A DNA stretch of 42,951 nt from Candidatus Colimorpha onthohippi (GTDB lineage: Bacteria; Bacteroidota; Bacteroidia; Bacteroidales; P3), in assembly GCA_018064565.1 (NCBI GenBank), contig JAGHVA010000058.1, forward strand, positions 1-42,951. The letters are read 5' to 3'. The position numbers and the translations under genes are program-made. Positions 18,901-27,332 of the stretch are shown one piece after another. Each line of letters begins with the position of its first letter. The stretch's first letter is position 1. Under the pieces are notes generated by a model that had not been told where the DNA came from, searched no databases, and was given only the letters and a program-made list of their open reading frames with translations.

Positions 18901-21049
18901 AATTACGCCCTATACTATTGAACGTGAAACCATGCCAGTCAAGTGGAAAATGATTATAACAAATCTGCGTATCTATCACTGTTGACGAGTTACGTTTCAC
19001 AGCCAAATTGTATATCACAATGCTATCACAACCTTCGTTCTCAATTTGAATACGATAATTTTTAACCTCATCGTTAAATACTTTTTTATACGGTGTTCCC
19101 TGATATATCGTATCGGGCAGATAGTTCTCCAATATAGTATCGTAAATAGTTCTTGTCGGATTCTGAATAGTATGCAGCGTCATGATTACCAAACTATCCG
19201 CCCCATGAATATTTCGCGTCTTGTATTCCTTGGTACCCACACTCGTAAAACGCTGTCCGTTCCATGTGAAAGGCAAATCAGTGGCGCAAATTGATGAGTC
19301 AACACGAACCGTATCGTTACGGTAAACAAATAGATGGTATTTGATAACACTATCGCATCGATTGATATTACCTTTCGCATAGCGTGCCACTCTATAACCA
19401 TCTCCCGTACCATACACATCTTTTGCCGTAAACACTTGATCATAATAAGTCTTGGGCAACTGATTCTGGACAATGGTATCAAACGCCTCTCCCTCCGAAG
19501 TGTCTTTTACACTTAAAATAACCAACACGTTACTATCACAACCGTGTACAGAAGGCAACACACAACTATAACGACCTTCTTCAACTGCCGACATACCATT
19601 ACAATAGGAATACGGATTATTGTTACATATAGTAGGCCGCTGCGTAATATTATAAGTGGGATTTACTTTAAGCGTCAGCGTGATGATGCTATCACAACCG
19701 CTGACGGTAGTGAATTTTTTGGTATATTTCTGAGCTTTTTTGCAAATAGTACCATAAAAATCGTACGTCTCGTTATCGCATATCGCCTCTTCTCTTGAAA
19801 TCGCATAACTCGGAGCCATCACGACAGTCATCTTCAACAAACTATCCGCACCCGTATGCGCCACTAAAATAGCATTCTGCTGACCCTCGCTACGGAATGT
19901 CTGACCGTTCCAACGAAATCCAGACTGCGACTCGAGCACATTTTGGCATACTGTGGAACATGCTTCTGCCGTAACATTCGGATAAATTGTTAGCCCGTAT
20001 GTGATTATGCTATCACATCCTACGGAATTAGGGACAATCACCGTCTGGTTGTTTGCTCCCGAAAGATCCGTGTAAGTATAACCGTTGTAGGTATATGGCA
20101 GCTGGTTTTGTACGATAGACTCTCCCACCGTTTTTGAGCTGCTGTGACGAACCGTGAGATTTAGCGTAATCACACTATCACACCCCACAGCATTCTGCAA
20201 AGACACCTGATCAGTGGTTGATGCCGAATATGTCCTACCAAACGGATTCCATGTATAATTATCACAGACATTCTCTGTTATCGAACTACTTGTCGAATAG
20301 TTGATTCTAAGATGCAATGTCGTGGTAGAATCACAGCCCACCGCATTCGTGGAATGATAAATCGGATTGTCAGACCGTGTATAGGTAGTACCATGCCATG
20401 TGTACTGGTCGCACTGCGTCAGCGAATATTCGTAGGAAGAAGAATAATTGACGACAAGCAACAAGGTTACCGCACTATCACAATTCACCCTATTGGAGAG
20501 ATGCGCCACATCCGTTGTACTCTCCGTATAGGTCATGTTGTTGTTTGGCCAATAGTACTCGTCGCACTGCGGACCAGGATTAAACTGACTTTGAGTACTT
20601 TTTCGGATAGTTAACTCTAATGTTTTGATACTATCACAAATATTTTTAATCGCCCCTTTTAAGGTTTTGTTATACGTGCCTGATACAGTATATGTCTCAC
20701 TTTTACCTGATGTATAATTCCATGTATAACTATCGCATACATCAATCGAAGTGGTTTTACTTGAAGTCTTGTATATGACTACATTATACACTACATGCTC
20801 GTCTTTGCCCGTTGATCCGTATTTCCGGGTAAATTTATATGGTTCACCCGTAGAAGAGGTAAACGTCTTGCCGTTAAAAGACCTTGAGTCACATGCAGTA
20901 TCATAAATTGTAGTGGTATATGCTCCCCCAGAAAAAACGGTAGTCTGAGACATGTGTTCGGTCTGCGACATCACAATATTAGCAAACGATCCGAACAGCA
21001 GCAGCGAAAACAAAGTCCGAAAATCAATATGTTTGAGCCTAATATTCAT
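15986..21049 (-). CDS. Giant secreted repeat protein (about 25 GCDS-type modules) with T9SS type-B sorting domain
   Basis: 1687 aa; signal peptide MNIRLKHIDFRTLFSLLLFGSFANIVMSQ; recurring CDxYTW/VENQLPY...GCDSxxTLxLxV modules; C-terminal PNAFTPG...FEMFIYNRRGQLVFHTTDINEGWDGRFDGEICPQGAYVYRLHY...GTVLLIR. Confidence 0.93.
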   Translation of the reverse strand: MNIRLKHIDFRTLFSLLLFGSFANIVMSQTEHMSQTTVFSGGAYTTTIYDTACDSRSFNGKTFTSSTGEPYKFTRKYGSTGKDEHVVYNVVIYKTSSKTTSIDVCDSYTWNYTSGKSETYTVSGTYNKTLKGAIKNICDSIKTLELTIRKSTQSQFNPGPQCDEYYWPNNNMTYTESTTDVAHLSNRVNCDSAVTLLLVVNYSSSYEYSLTQCDQYTWHGTTYTRSDNPIYHSTNAVGCDSTTTLHLRINYSTSSSITENVCDNYTWNPFGRTYSASTTDQVSLQNAVGCDSVITLNLTVRHSSSKTVGESIVQNQLPYTYNGYTYTDLSGANNQTVIVPNSVGCDSIITYGLTIYPNVTAEACSTVCQNVLESQSGFRWNGQTFRSEGQQNAILVAHTGADSLLKMTVVMAPSYAISREEAICDNETYDFYGTICKKAQKYTKKFTTVSGCDSIITLTLKVNPTYNITQRPTICNNNPYSYCNGMSAVEEGRYSCVLPSVHGCDSNVLVILSVKDTSEGEAFDTIVQNQLPKTYYDQVFTAKDVYGTGDGYRVARYAKGNINRCDSVIKYHLFVYRNDTVRVDSSICATDLPFTWNGQRFTSVGTKEYKTRNIHGADSLVIMTLHTIQNPTRTIYDTILENYLPDTIYQGTPYKKVFNDEVKNYRIQIENEGCDSIVIYNLAVKRNSSTVIDTQICYNHFPLDWHGFTFNSIGRNFRTITASTGADSVLVYKVDTLPHYDYVLPVTICENESYTFNGAKLSTAGTYRNEAVTARYGCDSIVTLKLTVNAVTYGAEYDTVVQNRLSDQHGSWWYGYYYGYYHNGIYFRDGSCNLAYQNPSYTIPHWGEVTDYTIKLKNVKGCDSLLSYNLHVWWNRDTNVYDTVCGQELPYTWTTAGYTTTFNANAFGGNPKQGGSSQRIKILTTHGADSNIVFNLFVHPTWHVVEDSVVCENRMKEDYQWHDTTLLANSVAVGVHQYISDSTSRFGCDSVRTLNLTVYGNSSSTIYDTIVENQTLVEGCYVFNGVPFCDKTTIVDSTIIIRNAKRCDSVIVYNLYVHPNVTGSDDSVICADQLPWIWNNAEFVSDSLPDELLEGKSKSGVIAMKGTILAHTGADSVVSMLLTVNPTYDYHRFDTICDDTVAFFFGNVYTETGTDIRHINSSLQCDSVWTFHLQKYPTFEYDRYDTIFENQWSYFAGHAYNIDSTYVDSLLSVHQCDSVWYMHLVVNRLVNLDSSVCNNTLPLVWNHVSFFESSVDSVLLRTSNGLRDSMVIMTVTVRDTSWSNDVQEHCDTFTWRNDSTYLFSTISESVRLRNAVNCDSVIHLRLTVNHATPATHHHNECNTFTWLNGVTYDASISGPQYMLRTTKGCDSLVTLDLSLFYNTYDEILDSMCEGMGYIFRGRGLASGGTYYDSLQTVHGCDSITVLFLTELPSANNVLVSHANCSELFHEISLSTDMKYYKWSATPEDPSLVGQEFEDTIIVSPKVTTTYVLYSDYRYDALCPSSKSITLNPIVNPKAMLKTTPEYFSYDDLLLEAMDMNPNVYARYWYVDGVMQGEVGPSLRYTVNPVSDTVSVALEVYTDYCRDTAYAKIPILKPVLFVPNAFTPGESSNNRFMVKSSQIDGFEMFIYNRRGQLVFHTTDINEGWDGRFDGEICPQGAYVYRLHYQTSIVTKAWQYETGTVLLIR
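15989..16264 (-). other. T9SS type-B / gliding-motility-associated C-terminal sorting domain (CHU_C/TIGR04131-like)
   Basis: Final 92 aa: KPVLFVPNAFTPGESSNNRF...IYNRRGQLVF...GWDGRFDGEICPQGAYVYRL...GTVLLIR. Confidence 0.92.
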
Positions 21050-21107
21050 AGGATTATCAAAATTAGCAAAGTAAGTATGTACAAATCTATGATTTCAATA
21101 TATAAAC

Positions 21108-24100
21108 CTATCTTAACAACATTATAGTACCTGTAACCTCTTGATAGGAATCTGGCTTGGCAATATCTCGATATCGAATGGTATAGATATACGATCCCTG
21201 CGCACAGAACACATCATTATGCTTGCCATCCCATCCTTGATTGATATCTCTTGTCTTGAATACCAACTGACCTGAACGATTGTAGATATACATCTCAAAT
21301 TCCAAGATACCTACACCTTTTGCCATAAACACGTTGTTAGTTGACAGATATGGTGTAAACGCATTAGGCAAATATAACGTAGGTTTGCGCATCGGTATAA
21401 CCGAATAAGCCGAATCTCTGCATAATCCGTTGTCAACTTCCAGCATTACCTTGACCGAATCCAACGACTCATTAGCCAGATAACGATACACACTATTATG
21501 CTCCCCATTCTGCATAAAATCGTTGATGTACCAATTGCGAACCTCGTATTGCTCACCAATATCATAAGCCTCTACCCATAAGTTATCATACGACAGATAC
21601 TCTGGAGAAGTACGTATTACCGCCTTAGGCAGCGACAACGGCATAAAACTAATTGAGGAACTGGCTGGACAACGAGGAGACTCAACATAATCTGCATACA
21701 TGTAATACGTTGTAGGCTGACTGGGCTTGACTCTTATGCGACTGTTAAACTCTTGATTCAACAACGAAGAGTCAACGGGTACTGACGACCACTTGAAATA
21801 ATCCACATCCGTTGAAACCGTAAGTTCATACGTTGAGTCGGCACAATACTTGGTTGACATAATCTCAATCAGCGGTGTGGGCAATTCCGTCAAATGCAAC
21901 ACAGTGATACTGTCGCAACCCTCTATCGTGTATAACGAATCGAAATACGTACCAGCACGTGTCAACCATCTGCCTCGGAAATTGTATCGATGTCCCAAAC
22001 ATACAGAATCCGAATACTCATGATATGTGGAATATGGGACATGCAAATCCAATGTTACCAAACTATCGCATCCATGTATGGTCTTGAACAATTTTTGCGG
22101 ACCATAGATAGTACTCGTATAGGTATGGCCATCGACCCATGTATGTGAATTACATTTTATCAAGTGGTCGCCTGTCTCTACTGAATAATACACCACCAAA
22201 TCCAGATGCACCACACTATCACAACCAACGCTATTGGTAAACATACGGTATGGTTTCGTTGTGGAAACGGTATATGTCAAACCGTTATCCCATGTATAGA
22301 CATCACAGACCTCGTGATGATCGTAAATAGCCGACGTATCCAGGATTGTGATATCTAAAACCAATAGGCTGTCAGCACCACGAGATCCCTCAAGGACAAC
22401 GGTGTCAACCATTGTTTGACGATAGCTATTTGTGTGCCACTCAAACGGCACATGATTGTTACATACCAACGTGTCGAAAAATGTAACCTGGTTGACCCAT
22501 AAGTGCATTGTGGTCAAACTATCGCAATGATGAATGCTCTTGGTCCCATAAAAATAATCGCCAATTTCAAAACAGTCGTAAGGTCCAAACACATACGGAT
22601 TGACTGGACTATAAATGCCATACATAGCCGCCTTATCCACCTGTGTGCTATAATACGCAGTATCGTAATACTCATCATTATACAAACGGTAAATACGCAA
22701 CAAGATAGACGACACACTGTCGCATCCTAAATAAGACCTTAACGTATCATCATAACGGAAGGTTTTATCGGTGGTTGGCGATGAAAATTGGAAAGTGGTG
22801 TCGTTGAAGTGAAACGTTTGATCGGCACATATGGTGTCGTAAAATACGGTATCAAAAGTCGGATTCACATGCACATGCATTGTCAATGTACTATCAGCAT
22901 CAGTCGATGCGATAAGCTTTACTTGCTGTGCAATATCGCCACTCCGGAAAGATTCTGATGGCAACGAAGCTGCATAAAATGTCTTTCCGTTCCATACAAA
23001 CGGCAGTTGACTATAACAGATTGTGTCGAAAGCATCGGCAAAGACGTTACGCCGAATACGCAATGAATACGTTACAGCACTATCACACCCATATATATTT
23101 TGGATGTGTATCAGCGAATCCACAATATCGTCCTCAAAAATATAGCCATGGTAGTTATATGGAAGGCTATTCTCAACTACACTCTCAAGAACGACTCCTT
23201 CTGTATTTGCGCGAGGAGTTAGGTTAAGCCGCATGATACTATCGCAGCCATACATCGACACTGAATCACCTACATAATCTTTAGGCAAAGATCCTTCTGG
23301 GGGCATGATACTTTTGTGCCGCCAAACCAATGGAATATCTTTGGACGCCAGACAGCTGTTTAATGTGTCGTATTGCGCATATTCAGGATGAACGGTTAGA
23401 CGCATCGTCAGCAAACTATCAGCACCTGCTGCTGTATGAAGCAACACAATCGTATCAATCCTCCCCGCCTGGGTAGCAAAACTGGATTCAGGGTCTTGCC
23501 GGAGACTATCAGCCACAAAACGCACATTATTCCACACATACGGCAACTGAGAGTAACAAATCTCTCTATCCGCGGTAGCTCGGACATTGGGATGCAACAC
23601 CAACGTGTAATGCACATTGCTGTCGCAATAGGGTTTTGCCGCACGACTGCCAACCACATCTTCTACTACAGTATCGCCCAACATGAAATCCGACAGCCTG
23701 AACGTCCTTGACAAAAAGGTATATGGCAACTGATTTTCCACTACCGACTGTTCGATTGTGTCAAACCGAGGTGTATCAACCACAAGCCTTAGGCGAACCA
23801 CACTATCGCAACTATACGATGCAGTATGCAAACTATCTGACCAAAACACTGATGTATCAAAATCATGAGCAGCAAAACGAACTACAGTCCCCTTGCAAAC
23901 AGCACTATCTATCACATAGTCATACGCAGGGTACGTATGCATCCTGAGCACAAGGACACTGTCTTCGCCTCCACTCGCTGTATGCCTATCATACAACGTA
24001 CCTTTTTGTTGAAACTCAACACCTCTCCATGTAAATGGGAAAAGATTCTCACAAATAAAAGTATCTACTGGAAACTGCTGATTCCACCTGACATTCACCG

Positions 24101-26057
24101 TATAATCAATGATACTATCACAATTATTTGCGTTGGCTATAATCACCTTTGTATGAGAGATGCTATCCTCAAACCGATGCCCGTGGAACGTAAATCCCAA
24201 TCCATTCTCCACCACCGTAGTATCCTTAACACTATACGTATTCTGTTTGATTTTTAGACGCATCAAGACAATACTATCTGCTACCGTATCGTGGTATGAC
24301 ACCGTTGAAAACAACGTCTGAGTCTGCTCACCCTGTTCCGAAAAGACTTTACCGTTCCATGTAAACGGAATACTATTTTCACAAATGGAGGAATCAACAG
24401 TCACACGGATATTGGGAATCACTTTTAGATTGTACTGAATCAAACTATCACAACCCGCAGCGTTTTTGATTTTTACTGCCGTATTACTAAACCCGCTAAG
24501 ATCTCTGCATATCTTACCATTATAATTATACGGCAAACTGGTCTCTACGATAGTGTCATATACTGTACTCATTGTTGATGACGAAATCCGGAGTTTGAGG
24601 TGAGTAATACTATCACAATCATACACTTTGGTTTTTTTTCTATCCTCATCCTCGTAGGTTCCTGCATTTTTATAGGTAGTCTCGTTAAATGTGTATTGAC
24701 TTGGCTTGCAGATGCCCGTATCGATTGTATTGTTGTACGATGGATGGATATGAAGCGTCAGTGCCACAGTACTATCCGCTCCTGTAGAGGCACCCCCAAT
24801 TATTACATGACGCAGGGTAGTGTCTTCCCTATCTGCTGGGAAAGCATCCTCGAACGAATATTCATACCATACAAACGGCACTTCGTTGTCACACACATTG
24901 GAATCCGTATAACCCGTAACATTCCACGATACATGCAACGTAAAACTCACAACGCTATCGCACCCTGCCGCATTCAAAGAGTCAATCCGGCAATTTGTAA
25001 CCTCTCCATGAAACGTGGTATCAAAAAAATCAAATGGCAAGAAACGTTCTGGCACTGTCTTGGTAATCGTACTTGACGTATTATTGCGCAATCTCAAATT
25101 AAGAATCATTGATGAGTCGCACATATTCCTATTCATCAAACTCAATGTATCGTGCGCACTGCCGGAATATTTCTGACCATTATACGACCATACATAGTAC
25201 TCATCCACACATGTGTCAACATTGTCCCGAATGGTATCCGTGCTGAATATATCCAGATGCAGCACTCTCAAGGAATCACAGTTCTCGGCATTGGCCTCCG
25301 AATGCACAACCGAGTCGGTCGTTGAAACGGTATAAACACTATCGTTCCAATCCCAATAATACCTATCGCAACCACGATCATACCCCTCGCTACGCGACTT
25401 ATGACGAATCGTAAGGTTTAGCGTACTATACTTTTTGCAGACGCCATCAGTTCCGGTAACTATCTTTGTCTCTGTACTTTCTGTATAGGTACTATCCGAT
25501 AACGGCCAATAATATTCATCACACTTGCTTTCCTCAATAAGCTTATTCGACGACTCGACAATTGTAAGATTCAACGTTCTAATACTATCACATTGCATAG
25601 CATTTTTACCTACCATCTTCACGATCGTAGAGGTAGTACTACTATACAATACCGTATCCCCAACCCATTCAAAAGAATCACAAGCAACTTCTACATCCTC
25701 AACACGACTATTAGTCCGCAAATACAACCGCAAAGTAATCACTGAGTCATAATACTTACCGTTTTTGTAAATTGTTTCTGTGATTTCATCATCTATAACT
25801 TTAACGCCTCCGTCATTGTTAGGATTTGAATAAGGCTTTCCTAAACAAGAATACGTCACACAAGCAGTATCCACAACACTCGTTCTAAACGTTCCTTCCA
25901 CACCTTGTCTTGGAGATACAGGATCAAATGTTGTGATTATCGTCGGCACCCATTGCGCTTGCACTACCGATGAAAACAAGAAAAACAAAGTAAGAAATGC
26001 CCACTTACGATTTTTTCCAAACTTCATGATATACAGATTACGGCTATTCATAAACAA
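21108..26057 (-). CDS. Giant secreted repeat protein, paralog of the downstream gene, with T9SS type-B sorting domain
   Basis: 1649 aa (probable start MKFGKNRKWAFLTLFFLFSSVVQAQ at 26027); about 24 GCDS-type modules; C-terminal PNAFTPYLSTNNVFMAKG...FEMYIYNRSGQLVFKTRDINQGWDGKHNDVFCAQGSYIYTIRY. Confidence 0.93.
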   Translation of the reverse strand: MFMNSRNLYIMKFGKNRKWAFLTLFFLFSSVVQAQWVPTIITTFDPVSPRQGVEGTFRTSVVDTACVTYSCLGKPYSNPNNDGGVKVIDDEITETIYKNGKYYDSVITLRLYLRTNSRVEDVEVACDSFEWVGDTVLYSSTTSTIVKMVGKNAMQCDSIRTLNLTIVESSNKLIEESKCDEYYWPLSDSTYTESTETKIVTGTDGVCKKYSTLNLTIRHKSRSEGYDRGCDRYYWDWNDSVYTVSTTDSVVHSEANAENCDSLRVLHLDIFSTDTIRDNVDTCVDEYYVWSYNGQKYSGSAHDTLSLMNRNMCDSSMILNLRLRNNTSSTITKTVPERFLPFDFFDTTFHGEVTNCRIDSLNAAGCDSVVSFTLHVSWNVTGYTDSNVCDNEVPFVWYEYSFEDAFPADREDTTLRHVIIGGASTGADSTVALTLHIHPSYNNTIDTGICKPSQYTFNETTYKNAGTYEDEDRKKTKVYDCDSITHLKLRISSSTMSTVYDTIVETSLPYNYNGKICRDLSGFSNTAVKIKNAAGCDSLIQYNLKVIPNIRVTVDSSICENSIPFTWNGKVFSEQGEQTQTLFSTVSYHDTVADSIVLMRLKIKQNTYSVKDTTVVENGLGFTFHGHRFEDSISHTKVIIANANNCDSIIDYTVNVRWNQQFPVDTFICENLFPFTWRGVEFQQKGTLYDRHTASGGEDSVLVLRMHTYPAYDYVIDSAVCKGTVVRFAAHDFDTSVFWSDSLHTASYSCDSVVRLRLVVDTPRFDTIEQSVVENQLPYTFLSRTFRLSDFMLGDTVVEDVVGSRAAKPYCDSNVHYTLVLHPNVRATADREICYSQLPYVWNNVRFVADSLRQDPESSFATQAGRIDTIVLLHTAAGADSLLTMRLTVHPEYAQYDTLNSCLASKDIPLVWRHKSIMPPEGSLPKDYVGDSVSMYGCDSIMRLNLTPRANTEGVVLESVVENSLPYNYHGYIFEDDIVDSLIHIQNIYGCDSAVTYSLRIRRNVFADAFDTICYSQLPFVWNGKTFYAASLPSESFRSGDIAQQVKLIASTDADSTLTMHVHVNPTFDTVFYDTICADQTFHFNDTTFQFSSPTTDKTFRYDDTLRSYLGCDSVSSILLRIYRLYNDEYYDTAYYSTQVDKAAMYGIYSPVNPYVFGPYDCFEIGDYFYGTKSIHHCDSLTTMHLWVNQVTFFDTLVCNNHVPFEWHTNSYRQTMVDTVVLEGSRGADSLLVLDITILDTSAIYDHHEVCDVYTWDNGLTYTVSTTKPYRMFTNSVGCDSVVHLDLVVYYSVETGDHLIKCNSHTWVDGHTYTSTIYGPQKLFKTIHGCDSLVTLDLHVPYSTYHEYSDSVCLGHRYNFRGRWLTRAGTYFDSLYTIEGCDSITVLHLTELPTPLIEIMSTKYCADSTYELTVSTDVDYFKWSSVPVDSSLLNQEFNSRIRVKPSQPTTYYMYADYVESPRCPASSSISFMPLSLPKAVIRTSPEYLSYDNLWVEAYDIGEQYEVRNWYINDFMQNGEHNSVYRYLANESLDSVKVMLEVDNGLCRDSAYSVIPMRKPTLYLPNAFTPYLSTNNVFMAKGVGILEFEMYIYNRSGQLVFKTRDINQGWDGKHNDVFCAQGSYIYTIRYRDIAKPDSYQEVTGTIMLLR
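21111..21386 (-). other. T9SS type-B / CHU_C-like C-terminal sorting domain
   Basis: Final 92 aa aligns residue-for-residue in length with the paralog's CTD. Confidence 0.92.
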
Positions 26058-26127
26058 CTATAACACAAAAGGTCACACTCTATCTTAGAAGTGACTATTA
26101 AGACAATAAGTACAATAACTCAATCTG

Positions 26128-26135
26128 CAAAAATA
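26128..26135 (-). promoter_or_regulatory. Candidate Bacteroidota -7 element (TATTTTTG, minus) for the giant-protein operon
   Basis: CAAAAATA on + strand about 70-100 nt upstream of the ORF; no clear -33 element. Confidence 0.45.
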
Positions 26136-26203
26136 CACTTTTTTTTCGTTACGGATAGCACAAAAAACAATATATCATAAAATTCGTATTTATTTTGCTT
26201 GAC

Positions 26204-26237
26204 AAAAAAAAGACCACCTGCACTAATACAGATGGTC
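26204..26237 (-). terminator. Intrinsic terminator downstream of the HIT gene
   Basis: Minus strand GACCATCTG-TATTAGTG-CAGGTGGTC followed by TTTTTTTTG. Confidence 0.88.
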
Positions 26238-26260
26238 AATTATACATGACGATAACAAAA

Positions 26261-26656
26261 TCACTCCATCATTTGGGCGATTGTGTCAGCGATTGAACGC
26301 ATCTCTGATTCATCAAGCGACAAATGATTTCCATTGAAGTTCAACTCGTTGCCAACATACAGCGGCACAAGATGGATATGTGCGTGAGGAACATCAATTC
26401 CTACTACCGCCACAGAGACTCTTTTACACGGCAATGCTTTCTTGATTGCAAATGCTACTCGTTTTGCGAAAAGCTGCAAATCAACATACTCATCGTCTGT
26501 TAAATCAAAAATATAATCCACCTCTTTTTTAGGGACGCAAAGTACATGACCTTTGGAAAGTGGATTGATATCTAAAAACGCATAACAGGTGTCGGTCTCA
26601 GCCACCTTATACGAAGGAATTTCTCCTGCAATAATTCTTGAAAATATAGAAGGCAT
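26261..26656 (-). CDS. HIT family hydrolase
   Basis: 131 aa; MPSIFSRIIAGEIPSYKVAETDTCYAFLDINPLSKGHVLCVPKKEVDYI; HAHIHLVPL histidine triad. Confidence 0.96.
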   Translation of the reverse strand: MPSIFSRIIAGEIPSYKVAETDTCYAFLDINPLSKGHVLCVPKKEVDYIFDLTDDEYVDLQLFAKRVAFAIKKALPCKRVSVAVVGIDVPHAHIHLVPLYVGNELNFNGNHLSLDESEMRSIADTIAQMME

Positions 26657-26678
26657 ATCTGATGTGATTTACTAATTG

Positions 26679-27152
26679 CTATCTGGATATTTCGAGAATC
26701 TCAAACGACATCTTACCCGCTGGAACCACAACTTCCACAATCTCACCAGCCTTGTGACCTAAGAAGCCTTTTGCAAAAGGAGACGTAACCGATATCAAAC
26801 CACTCTTAAGATTCGCCTCGCTCTCTGGAACAATAGTATAAACCTGCTTCATGTTATTCTTAACATTGCGGATTGTAATTTTAGAGAGTAATAGCACCTT
26901 TGAGGTATCAATCTTAGATTCATCCAGCAGACGTGCATTGGCCACAAGCTCTTGCAACTTAGAGATTCTGGCCTCCAGATGACCCTGTGCCTCCTTAGCG
27001 GCATCATACTCTGCATTTTCAGATAGGTCGCCTTTGTCTCTTGCTTCGGCAATGGCAGCCGCAGCAGCTGGACGCTCAACCGCTATAAGATGATGGAGCT
27101 CATCGTTCAGTTTTTGCAGACCTTCCTCACTGTAATACTTAATTTCAGACAT
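26679..27152 (-). CDS. greA: Transcription elongation factor GreA
   Basis: ORF track 26679..27188; probable start MSEIKYYSEEGLQKLNDEL at 27152; RDKGDLSENAEYDAAKEAQ and C-terminal SPFAKGFLGHKAGEIVEVVVPAG. Confidence 0.95.
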   Translation of the reverse strand: MSEIKYYSEEGLQKLNDELHHLIAVERPAAAAAIAEARDKGDLSENAEYDAAKEAQGHLEARISKLQELVANARLLDESKIDTSKVLLLSKITIRNVKNNMKQVYTIVPESEANLKSGLISVTSPFAKGFLGHKAGEIVEVVVPAGKMSFEILEISR

Positions 27153-27200
27153 TATTCCGATTGTTGATGATAAATTGCCTTTGGACAACCATATGTACTA

Positions 27201-27208
27201 CAAACATA
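27201..27208 (-). promoter_or_regulatory. Candidate Bacteroidota -7 element (TATGTTTG, minus) for greA/HIT
   Basis: CAAACATA on + strand about 50 nt upstream of the greA start; no clear -33 element. Confidence 0.4.
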
Positions 27209-27273
27209 TCTCCAAACCACATAGGGCACAGGCAATTAATAATTGTTAAACATAGTATGACAACTAAAAAGGA

Positions 27274-27299
27274 GGAAAGGTTGTGAAAGCAACCTTTCC
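27274..27299 (-). terminator. Intrinsic terminator downstream of the PorV-like gene
   Basis: GGAAAGGTTG-TGAAAG-CAACCTTTCC; minus strand continues TCCTTTTTAG. Confidence 0.75.
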
Positions 27300-27332
27300 C
27301 ACTCTTTTCAATAAACTTTTACCTACAATACG

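Noticed and set aside
16000-25700. Periodic 'actatcacaacc'-like short DNA motifs resembling a direct-repeat or CRISPR-like array
   Set aside because: They encode the recurring GCDS/CDSV codons in degenerate protein modules; spacing varies and the flanks are coding, so this is not a CRISPR array.
15986-26057. Many antisense + strand ORFs of 60-158 aa inside the giant genes (e.g. 24600..25076, 23865..24257)
   Set aside because: They are shadow ORFs opposite long, clearly coding, repeat-rich frames; their translations are low-information and have no promoter or family features.
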